From positions 329,001 through 393,000 of the forward strand of contig OX422191.1 of assembly GCA_949130485.1 (NCBI GenBank): a stretch of 64,000 nt of DNA, in the 5' to 3' direction. This document shows, piece after piece, positions 34,717-46,700 of this stretch. The notes beneath the pieces were generated by a model. The model was not told where the DNA came from. It ran no database searches and worked only from the letters and a program-made list of their open reading frames with translations. Position 1 is the first letter of the stretch. The number at the start of each line of letters is the position of its first letter. This DNA is from Agelas oroides. Lineage: Eukaryota > Porifera > Demospongiae > Agelasida > Agelasidae. Made by a program: the position numbers and the translations under genes.

Positions 34717-37700
34717 GTATGAGTGTATGTTGCTAGGATCGACACTACCCCTAGTATGTATATATACACTGCAAAAACTACTTAGTTAAAATTACCATGA
34801 GTGAAGGTTACTGCAGTTTCAGAGTTCATTGAACAGGTAATCAAAAACACAATTATCATCAATCAACCCCCTCACAATCCATCAAGCTTCAAAGAGCTAG
34901 CAGAGACACTTGTCTGCTAGCCAATATATACCAGTTTATATGCATCCATCTGCTGGCTATTAATTATCCGGTTCTGAACTGGATAATTGCCAGCATATGG
35001 ATGCCGATGAACTGATATAGGTTGGCCTGCTGACAAGTGTCTGTGCTAGCTCTTTGAAGCTTGATGGAATTGTGAGGGTTGATGGATGATAATTGTGTTT
35101 TGGAATTCCTTTAATCATACTACCTACTTGTTCAATGAACCCTGAAACTGCAGTAACCATGCATTTGTAGTCATTTCAACCAAGTATTTTTTGCAGTGAC
35201 ATATATAGCTCATTGTGCTGCTGATTCAAATGTACCAGTGGCTATATATGCATCCTCGGTGTGAGTAGTGAACAATTAGGCATGCTGTGATGATCGATCT
35301 ATCTGATGGATAAATGTTCCCAGGAGATGCTATCGGGCAGTGCCTGGAATTCAAGCAGTTTCCAATTTATGGTGGATAAGAATTCAGGGACCGCTTTGAG
35401 CAGTATATATTACTTCGAGCGAACCAGCTTCTGTACATACACGTATGTAGTCATGTGCTATTACACTCTTTTACCAGTGTGTAGATGAACTGTCAGAGGG
35501 ACTGATATGGGCAAGTCAGGAGGGCTGTCTGGAGGATGTGGTCTTCCTCCTCAGTACCGGTGTGGAGGTGAACAGCAGAGGCCAGGTCAGACTGAGAGCC
35601 ACTGTCATATCTTTGGTAGTGTTTAATCTAACTGAACTAACACACGTGGCAGTGCTGGGTAGATATTGAACATTAATTCTGTTGAGTATTTCAATTCTGT
35701 TACTGTGTTCAAAGTGCTGTAGCGCAAAACTTCTGTTAAGGGTGGGGTTCATAAGCCCTGTGTAAACCTGTCAAGTACTCATACATCTACACAGTGCATA
35801 TGAGCCCTGACTTTAATGGTAATTCTGTGCTACAGTGCTTCAAACACAATTTTACACTGAAAATACAAGGACCTCACATACAGTGTAACAGAATATTGTT
35901 ACTGCAACCTAGATTCAGCCGTCAAGCACTGAACCTGTTGTCTCCTAGAAATCCAGCTGTTACATTCATTATATAAAGGAATTTAGATGTTATGAGGCGA
36001 AAATAGAGGAAAGTGAAAAAGGCCGGCAGCCACCGGGAGTCGAACCCAGGACACCTGGCTTGAGCCGCCAGTGCTCTGCCACTGAGCTACGGCAACCAGA
36101 CAACCACCAGCCCTCACAATCCTCTATATGTACTGCACAGGTGGTACTGAATGCCTCAGTCGCAACAATAGTCTAAGAATGTAATTAAGGTATTTTTGGT
36201 TGTGACATGAAAACAAATGTTGTAAATTCCTGGACAGTCTGTGGCAATTCCCTTTCTCTATCTCCCTTGTGCAGTGGGAAGGAAGGACTTCTCTGATGGA
36301 GGCCAGTGAGGGTGGCAACCTAGATGCTGTCAAGGAACTACTTAGGGCCCAAGCAGGTGTGGATCTGCAAGACGAGGTATGTTGTCTGTATTTGCAGTTA
36401 ACATTACAACATTGGTGGCTAGGGAGATGTTTGAAAAACAGTGTGAAATGGTGTGTGCGAAGGTGCTGACAGCAAGTACCGTAATGAGTGTAATTATTTG
36501 AACCATCCAATTATTCTAACATCCTCCCTTTTCTAGGAAAAATGATTAATTACTGTATTCCAACCATTTGAATACCCACATTTGAATATCTGAACACCTA
36601 CAGTGCAGCACTAGTACAGCCCACTTATTCTTAGAAAAACCCCATAGCACTGCCCGCGCAATTGCTAGGAAAACCCACAATGTCAAAATGACATTGACTA
36701 AACAAACAATAAACACTTGATGGTCCTTACCGATAACGCCGCCTGTGGGAGTGGCGGTTTAGCTAATTCACTGGACGGACCGAGCTGCGCACCCTCGCGC
36801 GTGCTGTGAGCGCTACAACCCCAGGCCCTCGGGTTTCTAAATCGTGTAGATCCCTCGGATTCAGCATCTAACTATTATTTATAGATCTAATTATCCAAAC
36901 AATTCCGCTGAACACCACCCTTCCAGGAAAGATCGTTAATTAATGTATTCCATACAATTCGAACGCCAGAAATGAAATTATTTAATTTTGTTCAAATAAT
37001 TAGACTCATTACGGTATACACCTTTCACTTCGTTCCTACATTGACTGGTAAGTCACTTTGCATTCCTGAGACCACACTGCAGTCACTAATGAGCAATGAA
37101 TGGAGTAAAGGGAAATTCAATCGTGTGCTCATCAAAAGCTACTTATAGCAACAGAATGTTCACCTCACATTTTGGGAGGGGATAGGAGGTTAATAGCAAA
37201 TAGACATGTGGCGGTGGGTGCTATCATGGCGTACGGTAGTACGCCATATGTAGGGATGACCCCGAAAAAAATGGTGGCCACATTAAAAGTGCACAAATGA
37301 CACGCTCGAAATGTCTACGTTAGATTAGTCTAAGGCCTCTATGAGCCATATCAGACATTACCGAGTGCTTCCATGAGCAACGGGACCATTAACTTTGCTG
37401 GAGAGCATCGCTGAAGTACCGGACCGGCGAGTCGCTAAAACAGGCAAATCGTCTATCTTCTGACTTTCTTCTTTCTTTCTTTCTTTCTTTCTTCTGTCAG
37501 TGTAACTGTCAGCCAGGCTAGCACGATAACGGCTGGAGCTATTACGATTCAAATGCGAAAAAACAGCATAAATCACCGGGTATTGCACTCACTACTTATC
37601 GTTATCGTAGAACTCAAACTATTCTTCAGCGATTCCCAAGCACTCCGATGTTAATGCTTAGTGCTATACGCCATTTTGCTACAATAACATTATTCATAGA

Positions 37701-40700
37701 AACTACCCCCCCCCCCCCGGAAGCTCAACTGACCACGTGTTCAGAGAACTAGCTTACCGTGAAAGATGAACTTCGGCCAGCAACAGCCAAAGTCAGTATA
37801 ACGCAAAACATGGGAGATGTGCATGTTTCCAGGAGAAGTATTATAAGGTATATGTATTGCTAGAGCTGCTGTAAATGAAAGTGTATATGTGTCATAATAT
37901 GAGGACTCCCACACTAAGCACATGTAGTTTGCAAGTACAGCGGTTTCTACTTCCATTTAGACCATAGCTGAAGTCATTTTGTAATCTAGTCAGTTGCTAG
38001 TCATATAACCCACCTAGACACGAGGTATACTTGATGGTTAAAACACTACCTGGTCGGCCTTGCCAGCTAGTGTTAAGTTGCCAGCTAGTGTTTAACCATC
38101 AAGTACTTCATATCTAGGTGGATTATATGACTTAGAACACTAGCCACTGATATTCAATTTTTTATTTCCAACTTTCACATTTCAAATTTGCTTGTTATAG
38201 TCATTTACAACAAAAATGCATATAGTACACATACAAGTTTACTTAGAGTTAATGGTAGCATTTTGGCTGGTGTCTTCTTAACATCCTCCTTTTGTGTTGT
38301 GCCCGAGTCTTCATATTCCTCCAACGCAGCAATTAGCAGCCTATTGGTAGTTTGGTCTTCGAATTGCTCTATTGCAGCTAGTAGCACCGAGTCAATGGTG
38401 GCTTCATTCAAAAACTTCCACACTAAAGGAGGCGGCCGCAGAAACTGGCAGTTGTTCAGCTCTCGCTCACTTCATGTGGACTACTATTGGGTTCACCAAA
38501 AACTCTCTGCAGACTTCGTGCCCACAGAGCTCACATACATGTAGTTCTGTACTATCATACTGTACACACCATGCATCTTCTCCTCGGCCTACCCTTCCAC
38601 ATCTCTTCTCTGTTACCATTCCTAATAAATTACAACAAAAAAAAAACAGCAGGAACAAGTCACAAAAAATTTTTCTGAATGAAAACAAGTGCATGTAGGG
38701 ATGGAACCCTCAAAAACCAACCAAACTAGATGGGAATGACACCACAACAATTTCACACCATCCCTACATCTTGTGCCATTTTGCCAACTATGTACACCAC
38801 AAAACTCTCTACATGCACTTAGTCTATTCACACCCTCTAAATGAACACTGAACAATATACAGCCTTCTAGATAAAAGACCATCCATATTTGCCATGTTCA
38901 GCAGCAATAAGATTTCACAACATGACATACCATACAGACCCAGCTCATGCCCTCCACATGCAGTTTCTACATTCAAGACTAGTCTCGCAAGTCAGACCCT
39001 TTCCGTTCCACAGCACCAATTGCTTTCAGTATCGGCACGCAGAGGAACTAAGAATCGTCATAAATCCAAATGCTTCGAAGTGAAATTGTAAACCCAAACA
39101 TCAAACTTCTTCCCTCCGCGTGCCGCATACTGAAAGCGATCAGCGCTGCACGGAAAGGGTCTGGCTTGCGAGACTACTTCAAGACAGACCACATCTGCCA
39201 TGCTCAGTATAGCAACTACATTGCAGCCACCCACAACATAACTCACTCCCCATACTCATTAACATGCACTCCACACCCAGCACTACCCACCCCACTGCCT
39301 TCCACAACCCTCCTATGCACACAACTAACAAACACAAAGCATAGTTGGCAAAATGGCACAAGATGTAGGGATGGTGTGAAATTGTTGTGGTGTCATTCCC
39401 ATCTAGTTTGGTTGGTTTTTGAGGGTTCCATCCCTACATGCGCTTGTTTTTATTCAGAAAACTTTTTTATATATACAATAGATCTTGGTTCACACATACT
39501 ATTTATAAATATGCCATTTCATATACACATGTACATATCATGTGCTGAGGCTAGACAGCTGACTCCTTAATTCAACCTCATCTCCAAATTAACAATCACC
39601 AGGTTTGTTCATTGGAAATTAGGGGTACCCCAGAAAATATTTGACATTTTTGCAAACCCAGTCACATACTTCAGTGTAAGTTTCCTTGCTTCTGTGAATC
39701 TGGTACAAGGATTCACCACATGGGATGCCCCAAGTTGTAAAGCAGTGTTATAGGCATGCTTATTCAAAACAGAGTATTCTCACTCTTACCTTCAACAACA
39801 AAAGCATGCTTTGCACTACAAGACATGATTACAGATACGTAACTGCTCTTGCATGTACATGTAGATAAGTAAGCAAGGCTAATACTGGTATCATTGACTG
39901 CCTCACAACAAGTATACACCTTTCACCTTGTTTCTATGTGATTTACATCACATGTGATAGTTACTGTCTTGTCTCATTGTGTTCCTCAGGATGGCTGGAC
40001 TGCCCTCATCTTGGCCAGTTTCAATGGCAAAGCTGATGCTGTACAAGAGCTCCTCTCTGGTGGGGCCAAGGTGGACCTGCAGACTGAGGTGAGACACAAC
40101 ATCAACTAGTAACCATTAACTGCTAAGCCACTTTGTATTCCTGAGACGCCACTGCAGTCACAAATGAGCAGTGAATGGGTAGATTCAATTGTGTGCTCAT
40201 CAAAAGCTACTTAGCTAATATAAATGTACATGAACAGTTGTTCCGCCAGTGACAAATATACGGGGATTATTGAAAAACAGGAAGTTAAAATGCAGGCGCA
40301 TTCCAGTGTTTAATTAATGGCACCTTGTTTCCGGTGAGTTTTAAAAGTGTCTTGCCAACAAGCAAGAAACTGTAGGCGCCTACTTTGCCAACAGTTTTAT
40401 AGACCAATGAGTCTACTATCGAGATCCAACGTTTCAAGTTGCAGCTTCCTTAAGTACCACTTCATGTAGGGAAGCCATTGTTTACGGATGGTTCAATCGT
40501 ACCTCGTGTGACAGGGTTGCGGTTTTTTGTTGGCACATTTTTGTCCCCCCTGCATGAACAGGTACCATTCGAAAGCACTGGAATAGGGCTACAATGTATG
40601 CAGAAACTAGGTGTGTACATGAACAACTCTGAGATACGTGCACTGGAATGCGGACTAAAAAATTGAAAAACACAAAGACCCCCTTCGCCACGTAGTGATC

Positions 40701-43700
40701 AGCCAGCAGCGTTTTTTGCTTGAAGAACCAACCATCCTTGCTAATCTCATATCATAAGCATTTGAAAGATGTGTACAGCCATTCTGGACAGTTGGGAAGT
40801 GATTTTCAGCGGTGAGTTACAAGTGTAGGTGCAGGCTGATTAGCAGTATCAAACTTGGACAGAACTAGGCTAGAGTGAAAAAATCGAACTGGGGAGCTCA
40901 AGAACAACTTTATCCCTGCCTGAAAACGCATGATTTGTAAAGGCAAAAGCTAACTTAATGTCTTTTTGGGTGTGATACTGTAGTTACCTAACTCAGTAAG
41001 CCAGTCTGCTCACACTCGGATGGCAGCAGAGATTTTTCTCAAGCCTGACATATGAATCAGGCAGCAGAAGGTCAAGAAGTAGCCTCTTTTTCAGGCTCCT
41101 ACCCAGCTTTCTGTCCTTGAATTACAGAAAGTAGGAAACCAAAAGCTGGGCTGGGCCCGTGAATGAGACTGTACTAACCAAGACTGATTCACCTGCTAGC
41201 TTCAAGGTTTTATGAAGTGTGTGCACATTGATTTACAGTGTATTTTGCACATGTAGCAACTTCTGATTCTCCTAGCTGCCTCCAGTGTTCCACTATAAAC
41301 TAGAACTGTTTGCCTCCTTTGAACTTCAAGGCATGATGAGTCTATCACCGTTGTGATCACTGGCTACTCACTCCTTCCAAATATCGTACTGCATGTGCGT
41401 GTAAACTACTATCTCTCAAAAGTACATTATTTAGGGCCAAATGTAGCCACTATGCCTGCCATCCTGAATGTTGTAACTAGTTACAGATGACATTAACTTC
41501 CCAAATTCTTTTTGTATGAAAACAAGTCTTAGTATCTGGGTGCCATGTTTACTGTTAGCTGAAATGTTACTAATCTTATTCCGCTGCATCATAGGCTTCA
41601 ATAGCCTCGTACCCACTTTTCTGCATTGGGATAAGGCGGCTACCCCACAACACACACACACACACCTTTCTATTGCCTTTAGTCCCCCCCCCCCGGCCCT
41701 TTCTCTCTCCATATCTCTTGTGAATCTTCGCTCTTTGACTATCTAATGTGCTACTATACAAGGCTGCAGTAGTGACTCCTGAGTCACATCAGACTCTAGC
41801 CTCTTTGTCTGGGAATTTGTCAAGGCTTAGTCCTACAGTATGAGTGGGTTGAACCAGTATGTGTTTGTATTTCAACTATTTGCACCGTTTCCATGTTACA
41901 GATAACATGTGTTAACCGCAATTTTTTCATCCGCATTCCAGTACACGTATCTCAGCGAGTTGTTTATGTACACACTTAGTTTCTGTATATATTGTAGCCC
42001 TATTCCAGTGCTTTCGAATGGTACCTGTTTCATGCAGCTCAGGGAGGGGCGAACAAAAAACGTGCCACCAAAAATCACACCCCTTTCGCACCAGGTACGA
42101 TTGAACCATCCGTAAACAACGGCTTCCCTACATGAAGAGGTAAGAAGCTGCAACTTGAAACAGATCTCGATAGTAGACTCATTGGTCTATAAAACGGCTG
42201 GCAAAGTAGGCGCCTACAGCTTCTTGTTTGTTGGCAAGTGACTTTGAAAACTCACCAGAAGACAAGGTGCTGTTAATTAAACGCTGGAATTTTTGTATGT
42301 ATACACTTCCCATTTTTTCAATAATTGTCCGTATACTGTCACTGGCAGAACGATTGTGAAACTGGGACCATCCTGTGTATACCAAAGCCTCATCTTTATG
42401 ATGATATTAGCATATATTGTTACACTGGTATTCGACAGCTTCCAATATGCAAATATGGAAGGGGAGGGCCTAGGAGTAATACTGGTATCACTGACTGCCT
42501 CACAGCAGGTATACACCTTTCACCTTGTTTCTATGTGATTTACATCACATGTGATAGTTACTGTCTTGTCTCATTGTGTTCCTCAGGATGGCTGGACTGC
42601 CCTCACCTGGGCCAGTTTCAATGGCAAAGCTGATGCTGTACGAGAGCTCCTCTCTGGTGGGGCCCAGGTGGACCTACAGAACAAGGTGAGCCACAACATC
42701 AACTAGTAACCATTGACTGCTAAGCCACTTTGTATTCCTGAGACGCCACTGCAGTCACAAATGAGCAATGAATGGGTAGATTCAATTGTGTGCTCATCAA
42801 AAGCTACTTAGCTAATATAAATGTACATGAAACTGAGACCGTCCTGTGTATACCAAAGCCTCATCTTTATGATGATATTAGGTTACACTGGTATTTGACA
42901 GCTTCCAGTATGCAAGTACAGAAGGGGAGGGCCTGGGAGTAATACTGGTATCATTGACTGCCTCACAACAGGTATACACCTTTCACCTTGTTTCTATGTG
43001 ATTTACATCACATGTGATAGTTACTGTCGTGTCTCATTGTGTTCCTCAGAATGGCATGACTGCCCTCATGTGGGCTAGTTTCAATGGCAAAGCTGATGCT
43101 GTACGAGAGCTCCTCTCTGGTGGGGCCCAGGTGGACCTACAGGACAAAGTGAGACACAACATCAACTAGTAACCATTGACTGCTAAGCCACTTTGTATTC
43201 CTGGGACCACACTGCACTCACTAGTGAGCAATAAACAGAATATGTGTAGCCTCATTCTCGGACCTCCTGCTCAGCTTTTAATTGCTTGCAGTACAGAAAA
43301 ATGCTGGAGGGCATGGTAAATTTTATCACATGAGGAACATCAGGAGTAGAAAGAATCGTAGAAAGCCTTTAATTGACAATGTGTGTGGGCACAATGGGAC
43401 ACACAACAGCAAGAAGAACAAAGATATCAGGCAACTTACCACATGTATATAGGCAGCAGGGGGCAGTCGTCATACACACAAAATGTTGATGTGTAGTTGT
43501 TTGAACAACATGTGAAACATTTCCTTTTCATTTTAGTTGTTTGTTAATTACATCATGCTCACATGATCAAACTTCCCAGGCTACCCTTTTTTCTGTACTG
43601 CAAGCAACAAAATGGTGGGTGGGGGCCTGGGGATGAGGCTATGGGATAATTTCAATTATGTGCTCATCAAATGCTAGCTAATAAAGATGTACATGGAACC

Positions 43701-46700
43701 AAGACTCTCCTGTGTAAACCAAGGACTGATTGTATTGACATTAGCACAATTGTTACACAACTACAGAGACAGTGGAATGTCATATCATAGTTTGCACAAT
43801 GATACTTTGGAGTTTGTGCAGATGCATACTTTTATAGTATGAAACTATGAATTGGTCACGGCAGTAAAATCAGAGTACTTTTGCATTTTAACGTTTGATA
43901 TAGGTTGCTGAAAGCTTTCGTTGGTATGTACACATTAATGTTTGGCAATAATTAGAGCTAGTACTTTAGGAAAGAAGTTTGGAGTTTCTGAAATCCCTAT
44001 TTATAGCTAAGCTCATGTCAGGTGGACGCACATATATACTGGCTCCTGTAGCACAAAGCAATCCATTGAGTTGTAATATTGTGTTCATTGAGCACTTGCC
44101 AGAGGCAAGTTACTATTGTAGTAATTGGAGCATGTTTCAGGCTGGACATTAGGCTAATAAGTAGGAGTGCACCCTCCTCTCTACTGCTCTTGCATGTACA
44201 TGTAGATAAGTAAGCAAGGCTAATACTGGTATCACTGACTGCCTCACAACAGGTATACACCTTTCACCTTGTTTCTATGTGATTTACATCACATGTGATA
44301 GTTACTGTCTTGTCTCATTGTGTTCCTCAGGATGGCTGGACTGCCCTCATGTGGGCCAGTTACAATGATCATCCTGATACTGTACGAGAGCTTCTCTCTG
44401 GAGGGGCCCAAGTGGACTTGCAGGACAAGGTGAGACTTGACATCAACTAGTAACCATTGACTGCTAAGTCACTTGGCATTCCTGAGACGCCACTGCACCC
44501 ACTAGTGAGCAATAAATAGAATATGTAGCCTCCTGAAACATTGCATTTTCATTTTAGTTGTTTGCTAATTACATCATGCTCACATGCTCAAACTTCCCAG
44601 GCCCTAGCTCCGTTTTTTTCCGTACTACAAGCAACAAAATGGTGGGTGGGGGCCTGGGGACGAGGCTATGGGATAAGGGGGAATTTGATTATGTGCTCAT
44701 CAGATGCTAGCTAATAAAGATGTACATGGAACCAAGACTATCCCGTGTAAACCAAAGACTGATTGTATTGATATTAGGACATACTGTTACACCACTACAG
44801 TGACAGTGGAAAGTCATACCATAACAATGACACTTTGGAAGTTTTGCAGATACTTTTATCGTATGAATTGGTGCAGTAAAATCAGAGTGCTTTTGCATTT
44901 TAACAGTCGATAGAGCTTGCTGAAAGCTTTCTTTGGTATGTAGACATTAATGTTTGGCAATACCTAGAGGTAGTGCTTACTAAAGAAATTTGGAGTGTCC
45001 AAAATCCCTATTTATAGTTTAGCTCATGTCAGGTGGACACCCACATATACTGCCTCCTCTAGCACAGAGCAATCCATTGAGTTGTAATATTGTGTTCATT
45101 GAGCACTTGCCAGAGGCGCGCATGTTACTATTGTAGTAATTGGAGGATGTTTCTGTTCTTCTGTATGTATAATTATGTAAACCAGTAAACAAAGAGCAAA
45201 GTTAACACTACCATAGCAAGTTTAGGCCATACCAAATTGATTTTATGTTTCATGGATTGATCAGGTTGAAAATATGACCCAGTAGACCGGCAAAAGCAAT
45301 AAAAGTATACATGGCCCAACTTCTCATGAACCTGATTAAAGAGCTTCGTGCTAGCTGCATGCATTTCAAAGTCTCTGGTCATTGCTTTGACAGACGTGAA
45401 AGCATTGTTCACACTGCTGAAGGCGTCAATAGTGCTATCAAGATTTTTTTGTGTCCGTGTTCACTATTTTAGACTCACACTCAGCAGCAGACATTGTGTT
45501 CCGGATCTGTAAAAAATAAAATTGATTTGGCATGGCTTATATTGGAAGTCTCTCTTGTACTGATAAATTAGTAGCTTGTGCTGACATGGTTGTACACCTT
45601 CCACTCTAATGCCTGGACATGAGGCTAATCATTAGGAGAACACCATCCTCTCTACTGCTCTTGTATGTACATGTAGATAAGTAAGCAAGGCTAATACTGG
45701 TATCATTGACAGCCTCACAACAAGTATAAACCTTTTCACCTTGTTTTTATGTGATTTACATCACATGTGATAGCTACTGTCTTGTCTCGTGTTCCTCAGG
45801 ATGGCTGGACTGCCCTCATGATGGCGAGCCTTGAGGGTTATCCTGACGTTGTACGAGTGCTTCTTTCTGCTGGGGCCCAAGTGGACCTCCAGAACAAGGT
45901 GAGACACAACATCAAGCAAATAACCATTGACTGTTAAGTCACTTTGCATTCCTGAGGCCACACTGTACACTGTAATGAAAAATGAATACAGTAAGGAATT
46001 ATGTGCTCATCGCTAATGAAGATGTAACCAAGACAATGTTCTGTAGTTAGTGTGTCACCTTGTCCCAGGCTTCTTTATCTCCAGTCTGTACAGAATCAAT
46101 CATATGTGTGATTGAGTTTTGCATGGAGTAGGGCATGTGTAGGACGAAACATGAGGCTAATACTTAGGAGCATGCTTCCATTTTCCCAATTCCTTGTCCA
46201 TGTAGAAAATTAAGCAATGTTGTATCATTGACATCCTCATGAATGATGCGCTTACTGTCATCACCAGTAAATAACATCCAACCTCTGAATTTCACCACCA
46301 GCCTTGGTTATGGCATAGGACTGCTAGGAGGACTACATGTCACAACTGGGCCTAGGTTGCAAAGTTCAGCCAGGGTTTCAGTTCAATCAAGCTCTGAGAG
46401 AGTGAGAATCAGTTGGAATTCGGCTGAGCCCGCTAGGCAATGCTGCTTATGTAGCTTGTCTTCCGCTCCGCTACCAGAGGTCCAAGTGGCTTCATGGTAA
46501 GAGCATCTGACTAGTATTCAGAAGGTCTTGGGTTCGAATCCCAGCTGGATCCCGGATTTTTTTCCGTGGGTTTATTTCTCACTCTCTCAATCAAAAACAT
46601 CATTCATGAGCGCTTACTGTCGTCACCAGTAAATAACATCCAGCCTCACAATACTCATTGCTGCTTATTCTGTGTCCAAGTATGAAACCAAACAAAATCA

